64,000 bases of DNA. Origin: an uncultured Prevotella sp. (GTDB lineage Bacteria; Bacteroidota; Bacteroidia; Bacteroidales; Bacteroidaceae). The stretch is from NCBI GenBank assembly GCA_900316565.1, contig ONDK01000005.1:1-64000 (forward strand), read 5' to 3'. The notes beneath the pieces were generated by a model that made no database searches, was not told the origin of the DNA, and saw only the letters and a program-made list of their open reading frames with translations. Positions 19,203 through 28,002 of the stretch are shown one piece after another (the stretch's first letter is position 1; every line of letters starts with the position of its first letter). The position numbers and the translations under genes were made by a program.

Positions 19203-19520
19203 ATGGACGACCTGTCAAAAGAGCTTCAGGACTACCTCATCCGCCTAGGCAAGGACGAGAAGAGTGTCGGTGAGAAACTTGCGGGCTACACCCGTCAGCT
19301 CATTAACATTCTCTACTCCTCCGATGCCAGGATTTTAGAAGAATACTACGGGCTCTTCGGCAACGAGCCGCAAAGCCTTGACCAGCTCTCCGCACGGTAC
19401 AAGACAACACCCGACATCATGGAAAAAGGCATCGAGGCCTGCCTCCGCAAGATTGCCGTATCGCCGGAGTGGCAGCAGATAAAGCCCATGACCAAGCTCA
19501 GGGCAATAAAGTTAAAATAA
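19203..19520 (+). CDS. Small protein with a sigma-region-4-like helix-turn-helix
   Basis: A 105-residue protein starting 6 bp after rfbB and probably co-transcribed with it. I do not recognise the family. Its second half (about 48-85) has the spacing of sigma-70 region 4: leucine-rich helix, QSLDQLSARYKTTPDIMEKG, then IEACLRKI. Compare the TLEELGxxFGVTRERVRQIExxALRKL pattern of sigma factors. The positions that contact -35 DNA are not conserved. It could be a DNA-binding regulator or a structural echo only. Confidence 0.6.
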   Translation: MDDLSKELQDYLIRLGKDEKSVGEKLAGYTRQLINILYSSDARILEEYYGLFGNEPQSLDQLSARYKTTPDIMEKGIEACLRKIAVSPEWQQIKPMTKLRAIKLK

Positions 19521-19638
19521 CGCAAGCCCTTCACCGGAGCAGTCCTTAAATAGAGGCAACGGCCTGCCCATTCGGTCATCAACGAATATCGCAAGCCCAC
19601 ACCCATTTGAAGGTTCCCGGTTATGAATATGATTTAAA

Positions 19639-20820
19639 ATGAAAAAGATATTATTATTAGGATCAGGTGAGCTCGGCAAGGAGTTCACCATAGCAGCAAA
19701 GCGTGCAGGACAGTATGTCATCGCCTGCGACCACTATGACGGTGCACCGGCAATGCAGGTTGCCGATGAGCACGAAGTCATCGACATGCTAGACGGTAAT
19801 GCCCTTGAGCAGTGCGTCAACCGCCACAAGCCTGACATCATCGTACCGGAAATCGAGGCCATACGCACCGAGCGTCTGTTTGATTTCGAGAACCGCGGCA
19901 TACAGGTCGTACCGTCGGCCCGTGCCGTCAACTACACTATGAACCGTCGTGCCATCCGCGACCTTGCCGCCAAGGAACTTGGTCTGCGCACAGCAAAGTA
20001 TTTCTATGCCAAGACCTTCGATGAGTTTAAGGCAGCAGCCGACGAGATAGGATTTCCATGTGTGGTGAAACCCCTGATGAGTTCCAGCGGCCACGGTCAG
20101 AGTTATGTCCATAACGACGACGAACTTCAGGCAGCATACAAGGACGCAATGGAGAACGGCCGCGGCGATGTCAAGGAAGTAATCATAGAAGAGTTCATCG
20201 ACTTTGACTCTGAGTTCACTCTTTTGACAGTAACACAGAAGAACGCTCCTACCATCTTCTGCCCGCCGATAGGACACGTACAGAAAGGCGGTGACTACCG
20301 TGAGAGTTGGATGCCATATCATATAAGCGATGAGGCACTTAAAACAGCTCAGCATATGGCCGACAAAGTAACGAAGGCCCTGACCGGTTACGGCATCTGG
20401 GGCGTAGAGTTCTTCCTCACCAAGAAAGGCGAGGTGATATTCTCCGAGCTTAGCCCACGGCCGCACGACACAGGAATGGTAACACTCTCACACTGCACCA
20501 ACCTCAGTGAGTTTGAACTTCATTTCCGTGCCGTGATGGGTCTGCCCATACCAGCGATACACCTGGAGCACTATGGCGCCTCCGCCGTTGTCCTCTCGCC
20601 GGTGGAGAGCAAGGAGCCTCTCGACTACAACCTACAGGACGTCTGCTCCGAGGACCATGCCCGCGTACGCATCTTCGGTAAGCCCATAGCACACGTAGGA
20701 CGTCGTATGGGTGTCGTCGTATGCTATGATGAGATAGGCTCCGACATGGATGCTCTCCGTGAGAAGACCAAGCGGCTCGCAAAAACCGTCCTGGGCACAG
20801 ACCCATATATGAAAAAATAA
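19639..20820 (+). CDS. purT: Formate-dependent phosphoribosylglycinamide formyltransferase
   Basis: ATP-grasp enzyme making formyl-GAR from GAR, ATP and formate in purine synthesis. Opens with [18 protein letters not shown]-grasp residues are in [34 protein letters not shown] and [26 protein letters not shown]. The 393 residues match E. coli PurT. It sits between rfbB and the dTDP-sugar genes with 118 bp upstream, where I see no clear promoter. Confidence 0.95.
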   Translation: MKKILLLGSGELGKEFTIAAKRAGQYVIACDHYDGAPAMQVADEHEVIDMLDGNALEQCVNRHKPDIIVPEIEAIRTERLFDFENRGIQVVPSARAVNYTMNRRAIRDLAAKELGLRTAKYFYAKTFDEFKAAADEIGFPCVVKPLMSSSGHGQSYVHNDDELQAAYKDAMENGRGDVKEVIIEEFIDFDSEFTLLTVTQKNAPTIFCPPIGHVQKGGDYRESWMPYHISDEALKTAQHMADKVTKALTGYGIWGVEFFLTKKGEVIFSELSPRPHDTGMVTLSHCTNLSEFELHFRAVMGLPIPAIHLEHYGASAVVLSPVESKEPLDYNLQDVCSEDHARVRIFGKPIAHVGRRMGVVVCYDEIGSDMDALREKTKRLAKTVLGTDPYMKK

Positions 20821-20972
20821 CCGTCATTACAACGCAGGACTCACTGGCTCAGACATCTTCGGAAAGAAACACCACCATGCGACCGGACGTTAGGCAATAT
20901 ATCCAGTCGGAGGATGTCGCCAGTGCAGGGTCTGGCGTTACGAAGAGATTTCGGAAGAGAAACGAAAGTACC

Positions 20973-21377
20973 ATGTTAGGAAAGCTCATAAAGCTAAGTA
21001 AAATCACTGACCGTCGTGGCAATCTGACTGTTGCAGAACAACAGAAGGACGTGCCATTCGACATTAAGCGCGCCTACTGGGTTTACGATGTCCCGGGAGG
21101 AGAGAGCCGTGGAGGGCACGCCCACAAACGACTCTACCAACTGTTAGTGGCAATGGGCGGCAGTTTCACCGTTAACCTTGATGACGGCACACACAAACAG
21201 AGCTATCTGCTCAACCATCCATGGGAAGGACTGCTTATAACCCCAGGTATATGGCGCACCCTTGACGACTTCTCTTCCGGTGCTGTATGCCTTTGTCTGG
21301 CATCGGAACTGTACGAACCGGAAGACTATATTTACGATTACGAGGAATTCCTTAAGTATAAAGAATGTTTGAAGTAA
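20973..21377 (+). CDS. FdtA/QdtA-type dTDP-4-keto-6-deoxyhexose 3,4-ketoisomerase
   Basis: A 134-residue single-domain cupin of the WxcM/FdtA family. These enzymes move the keto group of dTDP-4-keto-6-deoxyglucose to C3. Diagnostic stretches are RRGNLTVAEQ, YWVYDVPGGESRGGHAHK, the cupin core HPWEGLLITPGIW and the C-terminal YEPEDYIYDYEEFL. The frame stays open 32 codons upstream, but family proteins begin at the MLGKLIKL start, so 20973 is chosen. Its 3' end overlaps the acyltransferase gene by 13 bp. The epimer produced, Fuc- or Qui-type, cannot be decided. Confidence 0.85.
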   Translation: MLGKLIKLSKITDRRGNLTVAEQQKDVPFDIKRAYWVYDVPGGESRGGHAHKRLYQLLVAMGGSFTVNLDDGTHKQSYLLNHPWEGLLITPGIWRTLDDFSSGAVCLCLASELYEPEDYIYDYEEFLKYKECLK

Positions 21378-22324
21378 TACCATACAGCGACGATAAAGCA
21401 GAAGAATGGAACGCGTTCATAGCCTGTTCCAAGCAGGGGACATTCCTTCTCGACCGTGGCTACATGGACTATCATCGCGACCGGTTCGATGATTTCTCCT
21501 TGATGGTTTATTACAAGAGCCGGCTTTTCGCTTTGCTGCCGGCCAACAGGGTGGGCGCAACTCTTTTTTCACACCAGGGGCTCACCTACGGAGGACTCAT
21601 CACCAGCTCTAAGGCTACCGCCGCCACGGTATGCGACGCTTTCCAGGCCATCAACAGTTATCTCAGGGAAAGCGGGATAACCTCCGTTGTCTACAAGGCC
21701 ATTCCTTGGATATACCACAGAATACCTGCTGAAGAAGACCTATACGCGCTGACACATATCTGCAAGGCCCAGCTGAAGGTACGTGAGATATCCTCAACAA
21801 TATCCCTTGACCACCGTCTAAGGTTCTCTGAGCTGCGCCGTCGTGGCATAAAGAAAGCCCAGAAAGCCGGCATTACTATTATCGAAAGCAATGACCTTGC
21901 CGTCTTCTGGACTATCCTCGACAACAACCTCGAAAGCAAATATCATGTTCGTCCGGTTCATTCTCTACCGGAGTTGCAACTGCTGAAATCACGTTTTCCC
22001 GACAAGATACGGCTGTTTATGGCATTAAACCGTGACGGTGAGCCCATCGGCGGAACGCTACTCTATGAAACCAGGAACGTAGTACACTCACAGTATATCT
22101 CTGCCTCACCGGAAGGAAAGGCGCACGGTGCCCTTGACATGCTCTTCGACTATATTATAAATAATGTATATAGCGACAGGCAGCGTTATGCGGATATAAC
22201 GTTCTTCGACTTCGGCAAGTCGACCGAAGATGAAGGCAACTACCTCAATCAGAACCTCATCTTCCAAAAGGAAGGGTTCGGAGGACGTGGAGTATGCTAC
22301 GACACTTACGAATACAACTTATAA
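21365..22324 (+). CDS. GNAT-family (PF13480-like) acyltransferase
   Basis: 319 residues resembling the FemAB/GNAT-related acyltransferases, with the core in residues 140-290: RRGIKKAQKAGITIIES, FMALNRDGEPIGGTLLYE, HSQYISASPEGKAHGALDMLFDYI and FFDFGKSTED. It lies between a ketoisomerase and a sugar aminotransferase, overlapping the first and 7 bp from the second. The natural inference is N-acylation of the 3-amino-3,6-dideoxy sugar. Known Fdt and Qdt pathways use a left-handed beta-helix acetyltransferase at this step, so a GNAT enzyme would be a substitution. Confidence 0.72.
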   Translation: MFEVIPYSDDKAEEWNAFIACSKQGTFLLDRGYMDYHRDRFDDFSLMVYYKSRLFALLPANRVGATLFSHQGLTYGGLITSSKATAATVCDAFQAINSYLRESGITSVVYKAIPWIYHRIPAEEDLYALTHICKAQLKVREISSTISLDHRLRFSELRRRGIKKAQKAGITIIESNDLAVFWTILDNNLESKYHVRPVHSLPELQLLKSRFPDKIRLFMALNRDGEPIGGTLLYETRNVVHSQYISASPEGKAHGALDMLFDYIINNVYSDRQRYADITFFDFGKSTEDEGNYLNQNLIFQKEGFGGRGVCYDTYEYNL

Positions 22325-22331
22325 CCACATT

Positions 22332-23477
22332 ATGATACCTTATCTCTCATTACATAAAGTCACCGCATCACATCTAGAGGAAATCGAGTCGGCCATAACC
22401 GAGGTTATAGAGAGTGGCTGGTACCTCAAAGGAGAGGCTACGGAACGCTTCGAGCGCGAATACGCCGAATACATCGGTACACGATATTGCATAGGATGCG
22501 GCAACGGTCTCGACGCCCTCACCCTCATCTTCCGTGCTTACAAGGAGTTAGGAGTCATGGCCGACGGTGATGAGGTTATCGTTCCAGCCAACACCTTCGT
22601 CGCTTCTATACTATCGTTATCAGAAAACGGACTGAAGCCTGTACTCGTTGAGCCGCGCCCTGACACTCTTGAGATTGACGACTCAAAGATTGAGGCAGCG
22701 ATAACAGAACGCACACGAGCCATCCTCCTCGTCCATCTCTACGGCCGTTGCGCATACACCGAGAAGATAGGGCAGCTGTGCCACGACCACCATCTCAAGC
22801 TCATAGAAGACAATGCCCAAGCCCACGGATGCCGTTACAACATACAGCCGTCGATGTTCGGGCCTCAGCGCACCGGTTCCCTCGGTCATGCCGCCGCCCA
22901 CAGCTTCTATCCCGGCAAGAACCTCGGTGCCCTTGGCGACGCGGGAGCCGTTACCACCGACGACGAGAAGCTTGCATCCATGGTCCGATCCCTAGGCAAC
23001 TACGGTTCAAGCAGGAAATACGTCTTCGAACATAAAGGAAGAAATAGCCGCATCGACGAGGTGCAGGCCACCGTTCTCGACACAAAACTCAAATACCTTG
23101 ATGAGGACAACGCGCGGCGTAAAGTCATCGCAGAGCGTTATATCTCTGAGATTGACAATCCTAAGATTATCATTCCTGGAGCCACAAAGACAAAAAGCGC
23201 TAAAGCCATCTATGCTCTCGGTGACAACGTATGGCATATCTTCCCGATACTCTGCACTGAACGCGACAAGCTTCAAAAGTATCTTCTTGACAAGGGCGTA
23301 GAGACAGCCATCCACTATCCCATTCCACCCCACCGCCAAAAGGCCTACAGCGAGTGGAACGGCCTACAGCTGCCCATCACGGAGAAGATACACCGCGAGG
23401 AACTGTCCCTGCCCTGCAATCAGACGATGACTGATAAGGAGGTCGACGAGGTGATACGACTTGTCAACGCATTCTAA
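22332..23477 (+). CDS. DegT/DnrJ/EryC1-family dTDP-sugar aminotransferase (FdtB-like)
   Basis: PLP-dependent aminotransferase of about 381 residues that aminates a keto-sugar nucleotide. Key parts are SGWYLKGEATERFEREYAEY, the EDNAQAHGC Asp region, the PLP lysine in HSFYPGKNLGALGD, and GRNSRIDEVQATVL. The open frame extends 102 bp upstream inside the acyltransferase gene. The family start is MIPYLSLHKV at 22332. With the neighbouring FdtA-like enzyme it should produce a dTDP-3-amino-3,6-dideoxyhexose. Its end faces the lipoprotein gene with 7 bp between the stops. Confidence 0.9.
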   Translation: MIPYLSLHKVTASHLEEIESAITEVIESGWYLKGEATERFEREYAEYIGTRYCIGCGNGLDALTLIFRAYKELGVMADGDEVIVPANTFVASILSLSENGLKPVLVEPRPDTLEIDDSKIEAAITERTRAILLVHLYGRCAYTEKIGQLCHDHHLKLIEDNAQAHGCRYNIQPSMFGPQRTGSLGHAAAHSFYPGKNLGALGDAGAVTTDDEKLASMVRSLGNYGSSRKYVFEHKGRNSRIDEVQATVLDTKLKYLDEDNARRKVIAERYISEIDNPKIIIPGATKTKSAKAIYALGDNVWHIFPILCTERDKLQKYLLDKGVETAIHYPIPPHRQKAYSEWNGLQLPITEKIHREELSLPCNQTMTDKEVDEVIRLVNAF

Positions 23478-23484
23478 TCCGCCC

Positions 23485-24051
23485 TTATGGATCATAGGTA
23501 GGATAAGAGCTGATGGATCTCATCCCAGCCATCTTTAGATAGGTAGATCTGTAACCGGAGAAGACCACCTGACGGCCCCACCATTTGGGATTGTCGACGA
23601 GGTTCATGTGTTTCCTGACATTAGTACCACTCTTCAACTGTATAGCGATCATCTTCCCGGTATCCCGCTCTCCCTGGCTGTCAGCCAAGAGAATAGCCTG
23701 CGGCTGTGAGAAAGGAGGCAGGAAATCGGCGTTGCTATAACTAACGGAACAGTCGCCGACGATATATCCCTTCACGAAAGCATCGGCAGCATCACTCAGA
23801 TTTATAAACTCCGCAACCGTCAGCGTGTCGCTGGGAGCATGCTCATTTCCCTTATTGCCATAATCATCAATGTCATTATCATCCGGGCTGTCATCATTAT
23901 CTGATGCCGACCCTTGTTCTGTTCCGCCAGTCTCTTTTGGGTTCTGCCCATCCGGGTCATCATAGTACTCGCTCTTCTCACAGCCACATATCGGCAGCAA
24001 AAAGAACACAACAGCCAAACGGAACATCAATGAAAACAATTGCTTATTCAT
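23485..24051 (-). CDS. Lipoprotein with a DUF6359-like C-terminal domain
   Basis: 188 residues. A signal peptide ends in a lipobox-like sequence LPICGC, with Cys24 the likely lipid anchor. A low-complexity acidic linker rich in Asp, Asn, Gly and Ser follows (about 30-75). The rest, TLTVAEFINLSDAADAFVKGYIVGDC onward, matches the OB-like DUF6359 domain found in many Bacteroidota surface proteins. Function unknown. It is transcribed from its own promoter at 24097-24128. Family assignment is from memory of the pattern and moderately sure. Confidence 0.75.
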   Translation of the reverse strand: MNKQLFSLMFRLAVVFFLLPICGCEKSEYYDDPDGQNPKETGGTEQGSASDNDDSPDDNDIDDYGNKGNEHAPSDTLTVAEFINLSDAADAFVKGYIVGDCSVSYSNADFLPPFSQPQAILLADSQGERDTGKMIAIQLKSGTNVRKHMNLVDNPKWWGRQVVFSGYRSTYLKMAGMRSISSYPTYDP

Positions 24052-24096
24052 AGTGCTTGCGGTTTTATACAGTTAGGCCTTTCAGTTATGTGCCAA

Positions 24097-24128
24097 CAAA
24101 GTTAGTAAAAACCCAAGGTATAAGCAAA
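24097..24128 (-). promoter_or_regulatory. Promoter of the lipoprotein gene
   Basis: On the minus strand, TTTG (24128-24125), 20 bp, TAACTTTG (24104-24097): a full Bacteroidota consensus 46 bp before the ATG. Confidence 0.75.
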
Positions 24129-24157
24129 TCACAAGACAATAAAATTTCCAATAGAGC

Positions 24158-24231
24158 AAAAAAAGAGGTTGGCGCAGGATGCTGCCAACCTCGAGGGATG
24201 ATTTAGAAAACCTCTAAATCTACTAAAAAAC
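24158..24231 (-). ncRNA. Predicted small RNA, about 73 nt, with two stem-loops
   Basis: A consensus promoter (24237-24268, minus) and a Rho-independent terminator enclose a short stretch with no credible reading frame. The predicted transcript starts near 24231. It first folds an 8-bp hairpin, with arms at 24220-24213 and 24207-24200 around a 5-nt loop. It then folds a terminator hairpin, GAGGTTGG (24192-24185) with CCAACCTC (24172-24165), followed by seven U residues (24164-24158). It lies just upstream of the lipoprotein's own promoter and divergent from the pectinase gene. The alternative is an attenuated leader of the lipoprotein gene. All parts are visible in the sequence. Expression is inference. 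Confidence 0.5.
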
Positions 24232-24236
24232 AGTGG

Positions 24237-24268
24237 CAAATATATAGCTTTCATTCCAAAGAAACAAA
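24237..24268 (-). promoter_or_regulatory. Orphan minus-strand promoter driving the predicted small RNA
   Basis: TTTG (24268-24265), 20 bp, TATATTTG (24244-24237) matches the consensus fully. No gene begins downstream before the terminator at 24158. Confidence 0.6.
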
Positions 24269-24392
24269 TTTTTTGTATTAAAAGTTCGCCTTTTAACATT
24301 GTTTGCGCACACATCCTGTTTAAGTAATATTCGCATAAACAAGAAAATCAATAAAAAAGCATAAAAAGGGTACGTTATAGAGAATATTATTG

Positions 24393-24400
24393 TAACTTTG
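24393..24400 (+). promoter_or_regulatory. -7 element of the pectinase gene
   Basis: TAACTTTG lies 36 bp before the ATG of the GH28-GH105 gene. The -33 box is not consensus, which would suit a gene that needs an activator. Confidence 0.5.
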
Positions 24401-24435
24401 TAACCAAACAAAATATTCAAATCTAAAACAAACTT

Positions 24436-27015
24436 ATGATACGCAACGTAAAACTAATCTTAATGTTATTGGCGTTCCTGCCACTTTGCGCCATTGCACA
24501 AGGCAACTGGAACGACGCGCTGTACAAACAGATTGAGCAGAACGTGAAGGAACCCGTCTTCAAGGACAAGACCTATGATGTAACGAATTACGGGGCTTCC
24601 GTCAATGCCACAGCAGCAAAAAATCAGAAAGCGATAAACAAGGCCATCGAGGCCTGCTCTAAGGCAGGTGGCGGCAAGGTCGTCATTCCTGCCGGCACAT
24701 ATCATACCGGAGCATTGCGTCTCAAGAGCAACGTCAACCTCGAGATACAGAAAGACGCCAAGCTGCAGTTCGTCTTCGACAAGGAGCTGTATCCAGTGGT
24801 TAAGACCCGGTGGGAAGGCATGGACTGCATGAACCTCAGCCCATGTATCTACGCCTATGGAGAGAAGAACATCGCCATCACCGGTGAGGGTACCGTCGAC
24901 GGCGGTGGCTCCAACGATACATGGTGGAACTGGTGCGGCAAGGACCACTTCGGCTACAAGCCAGAACAGAAGGAAAGCCAGAAGATTGGCCGCCCGGAGC
25001 TGTTCAAGCTCGCCGAGGCCGGTATAGCCATAGAGAAGCGCGACATGAAGGACAAAGGTCTCAGACCACAGCTCATCAATATATATAAATGTGAGGGCGT
25101 GGCCATTAAGGGCGTAACGCTCCTGAACTCACCGTTCTGGGTGATCCATCCTCTAATGAGCAGCAATATCCTTGTCCAGAACGTGAAGATCTGGAACGAA
25201 GGTCCTAACGGCGACGGCTGCGACCCTGAGAGCTGCGACAACGTGATAATAGAAGGATGTACCTTCCATACCGGCGACGACTGCATAGCCATAAAGAGTG
25301 GACGCAACCGCGACGGACTGAAATGGAATATTCCCAGTCAGAACATCATCATCCGCAACTGCACCATGGAAGACGGACACGGTGGTGTCGTCATAGGCTC
25401 TGAGATATCAGGAGGCGTGAAGAACGTGTTCGCCGAGAACTGCGAGATGGACTCCCCTAACCTCGACCGCGTGCTCCGCATAAAGACCAACACATGCCGT
25501 GGCGGTATCACCGAGAATATCTATGTGAGAAACATAAAGGTAGGACAGTGTGGTGAGTCGGTCATGCGCATCAACCTTGGCTATGAGCCTAAGGAGGCAG
25601 CACAGCGCGGCCACATCCCCACGGTGCGGAATGTATATATGAGTAATGTGACATGTCAGAAGAGTCAGTACGGCGTGCTTATCAATGGTCTCGACGACCA
25701 CGACGAGATTTACAATATCAACATTGAAAACTGCCAGTTCAACGGTGTTCAGAAGGAAGCCGTGAAACGCACTGGCAAGAGCCACGACCTGCACTTCAAC
25801 AACCTCGTCGTCAACGGCTCTACGGTACTTCTGAACCCACCATACAAGCACTATTCAGAGTGGATGGTCTACTCAGAGATGAAGAGAAACCCGAAGGCTT
25901 ACATGCTCGATTTCGCCAAGAAGCCAAACTGGAGCTACACCACCGGCACCGAGCTCGAGCCTATGCTCGACACATACCGTGCATACAAGGACACGACAAT
26001 CCTGTCATATGTTAAGGGTTATCCCGACAAGATGATTGATGCCGACGGTAATATCACCCGATACAAATATTCCGATTTCAACCTCGACAACTGCCGTCCG
26101 GCTCATTTCCTCATCAACCTCTATGACCTCTATCCGCAGCCAGGCATCAAAAAGGCCATGCAGACTATCTTCAAGCAGCTGGAGAACCAGCCGCGTACCA
26201 AGGAGGGTGTGTTCTGGCATAAGGCTATCTACGCCAATCAGGTATGGCTCGACGGCATCTTCATGGGACTGCCTTTCTACACCAAGGCCGCTCCAATGTT
26301 CAAAGGCTACAGGAAAGCACGCAAATACTGGGATGACGCCGTCGACCAGATTGTAAAGACCGACAAGCGTACCTTCGACCCAGCGACAGGCCTGTGGAAA
26401 CATGCGTGGGACGAAACCCACAAGCAGTTCTGGGCTAATCCGGAGACGGGACTGAGCCAGCACTCATGGGCACGTGCCATGGGCTGGTACTCGATGGCAA
26501 TGGTGGAGGTTCTCGATGCCCTCCCATCCAACTATGCCCGTCGTGCAGAGGTCATCGATGTCTTCAAGAAGGCTATGGCAGCCGTAGTGAAATATCAGGA
26601 CAAGAAGACCGGTGTATGGTATGACGTTCTCGATGTCAACGACCCGCGCAACTATCTTGAGGCTACGGCAAGCAGCATGTTCGCCTACTGCCTTCTCAAG
26701 GGCTACCGCCTTGGCTACCTCGACAAGAGTTATAAGGATGCTGGCGTGAAGGCCTACAACGGCATCATCAAGCAGTTCGTTAAGGTGAATGCCGACAAGA
26801 CCATCTCACTCACCCGCTGCTGTCAGGTCAGCGGTCTCGGCCCTGGCTATAACCCGCCATACGTCCCGGAGGAAAAGGTCAACAAGCGGCGCGACGGCAG
26901 CTTCGAATATTATATCAGCGAGCCTATCCGCGACAATGACGGAAAAGGTGTCGGACCGTTCATCTGGGCCAGTCTGGAAATGGAACAGCAGGGACTGAAC
27001 GAGCCAAAGAAATAA
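24436..27015 (+). CDS. Secreted two-domain pectinase: GH28 polygalacturonase plus GH105 unsaturated glucuronyl/rhamnogalacturonyl hydrolase
   Basis: 859 residues with a signal peptide (1-21, ends AIAQG). Residues 45-480 are a GH28 right-handed beta-helix carrying all four family motifs: NGDGCD (258-263), GDDC (280-283), GHGG (314-317) and RIKT (348-351). Residues about 540-855 resemble GH105 (YteR-type) alpha/alpha barrels, with FWHKAIYANQVWLDGIFMG, KHAWDETHKQFW and SQHSWARAMGWYSMAM. One chain could thus cut a homogalacturonan or rhamnogalacturonan backbone and release terminal unsaturated uronic acids. The motifs support both activities. The exact pectin type is inference. No SusC/SusD pair or regulator lies nearby, so it is outside a standard utilisation locus. 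Confidence 0.92.
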   Translation: MIRNVKLILMLLAFLPLCAIAQGNWNDALYKQIEQNVKEPVFKDKTYDVTNYGASVNATAAKNQKAINKAIEACSKAGGGKVVIPAGTYHTGALRLKSNVNLEIQKDAKLQFVFDKELYPVVKTRWEGMDCMNLSPCIYAYGEKNIAITGEGTVDGGGSNDTWWNWCGKDHFGYKPEQKESQKIGRPELFKLAEAGIAIEKRDMKDKGLRPQLINIYKCEGVAIKGVTLLNSPFWVIHPLMSSNILVQNVKIWNEGPNGDGCDPESCDNVIIEGCTFHTGDDCIAIKSGRNRDGLKWNIPSQNIIIRNCTMEDGHGGVVIGSEISGGVKNVFAENCEMDSPNLDRVLRIKTNTCRGGITENIYVRNIKVGQCGESVMRINLGYEPKEAAQRGHIPTVRNVYMSNVTCQKSQYGVLINGLDDHDEIYNINIENCQFNGVQKEAVKRTGKSHDLHFNNLVVNGSTVLLNPPYKHYSEWMVYSEMKRNPKAYMLDFAKKPNWSYTTGTELEPMLDTYRAYKDTTILSYVKGYPDKMIDADGNITRYKYSDFNLDNCRPAHFLINLYDLYPQPGIKKAMQTIFKQLENQPRTKEGVFWHKAIYANQVWLDGIFMGLPFYTKAAPMFKGYRKARKYWDDAVDQIVKTDKRTFDPATGLWKHAWDETHKQFWANPETGLSQHSWARAMGWYSMAMVEVLDALPSNYARRAEVIDVFKKAMAAVVKYQDKKTGVWYDVLDVNDPRNYLEATASSMFAYCLLKGYRLGYLDKSYKDAGVKAYNGIIKQFVKVNADKTISLTRCCQVSGLGPGYNPPYVPEEKVNKRRDGSFEYYISEPIRDNDGKGVGPFIWASLEMEQQGLNEPKK

Positions 27016-27040
27016 AATCACGAATACTCAATATTTCCTA

Positions 27041-27090
27041 ATGGTATCGCATAATCCAATTGGATAATGTGATACCATTTTTCTTTCTTT
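27041..27090 (+). terminator. Rho-independent terminator of the pectinase gene
   Basis: ATGGTATC (27041-27048) pairs with GATACCAT (27071-27078), enclosing the inner palindrome ATCCAATTGGAT. A T-rich run follows. Located 26 bp after the stop codon. Confidence 0.85.
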
Positions 27091-27132
27091 ACCAATGAAA
27101 AACTAATCAGCAAAGAACACAGCCAGCCGGCC

Positions 27133-27540
27133 TTATACCGGTTCGTCCTCCACGTTATTCTCGAAGAGAGCGTCGGCAGCACGCTGCTCATCCTCGTCGA
27201 ACCACTTAGCCAGCTTTCCACGGGCCTTCGCCTTCACGTCATCGCTGACCTCAGACCACACCTTATGTATGACATACATCAGCACGGCAAGGTCATCGCC
27301 TAATCCCGCTATGGGGATAGCATCCGGCACGACGTCAAGAGGACTGATAAGATAGCCCAGTGCTCCAAGGATTATCGCCTTGTCCTTCACCGACACCTTG
27401 TCGCTCTGAAGGGTGTAATAAAGAATCAAAGCCGCATAGACAAGTTTTGCTCCAGACCGTTTTGCGATGCGCGATATCTTGTCGGTGAAGCCCTCGTTGG
27501 AATACTTATCCTTGTACTTTAAGAAATCGGGTAGTTCCAT
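27133..27540 (-). CDS. DUF1232 (YkvA-like) membrane protein
   Basis: 135 residues with the DUF1232 core GALGYLISPLDVVPDAIPIAGLGDDLAVL, a short membrane-associated segment with conserved Pro-Asp residues. Function unknown. The gene is 12 bp after the small membrane-protein gene and both follow rnpB on the minus strand. The C-terminal 30 residues are acidic. Confidence 0.88.
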   Translation of the reverse strand: MELPDFLKYKDKYSNEGFTDKISRIAKRSGAKLVYAALILYYTLQSDKVSVKDKAIILGALGYLISPLDVVPDAIPIAGLGDDLAVLMYVIHKVWSEVSDDVKAKARGKLAKWFDEDEQRAADALFENNVEDEPV

Positions 27541-27552
27541 AAGTGATAGGTT

Positions 27553-28002
27553 TTATATGTCGAACTTCAGCACCTCATCGACGAAACGTTTCGCCTCCGG
27601 GCTGTTTGCGTCCAGGCGCGAGAGACGTGTCCTGATGACAGTCTTCTGTATAGCAAGGTATAAGAGGAACAAGCCCACACCGATAGCCACGGCGACAAGA
27701 AGGCTCCATGTGCCCCACGGCAGGCTCTCCTCCGGGAAGGCGGAGATAACGATGACGGGCAGGGCTATCAGAAATCCGGCAACAGTATAGCGGCTGCGCT
27801 CCGAGCCCTTGCTGTCGAGAATGGCCTGACGCTCAAAGAGATAGTCGTCGAGTTCCTCCTGTTCGAGGCGGAAAGCGTCAAGCATCGGAAAACCGGCCTC
27901 GTCCTTATGGTCGCGGATAAGTCGTTCCACCTTATGCTGGAAGTCGTTGAGGTCAGCCTCCAACATGTCGGTGTTTTGCAGTCTGAACATGTAATCACTC
28001 AT
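27553..28002 (-). CDS. Hypothetical protein with two membrane helices
   Basis: 149 residues, no family recognised. The first half is charged and helical (LEADLNDFQHKVERLIRDHKDEAG), suggesting a cytosolic coiled coil. Two membrane helices follow at about 73-90 and 95-118, then a short basic stretch and an acidic end. It starts 25 bp past rnpB and runs into the DUF1232 gene, so the two form a small operon. Confidence 0.72.
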   Translation of the reverse strand: MSDYMFRLQNTDMLEADLNDFQHKVERLIRDHKDEAGFPMLDAFRLEQEELDDYLFERQAILDSKGSERSRYTVAGFLIALPVIVISAFPEESLPWGTWSLLVAVAIGVGLFLLYLAIQKTVIRTRLSRLDANSPEAKRFVDEVLKFDI

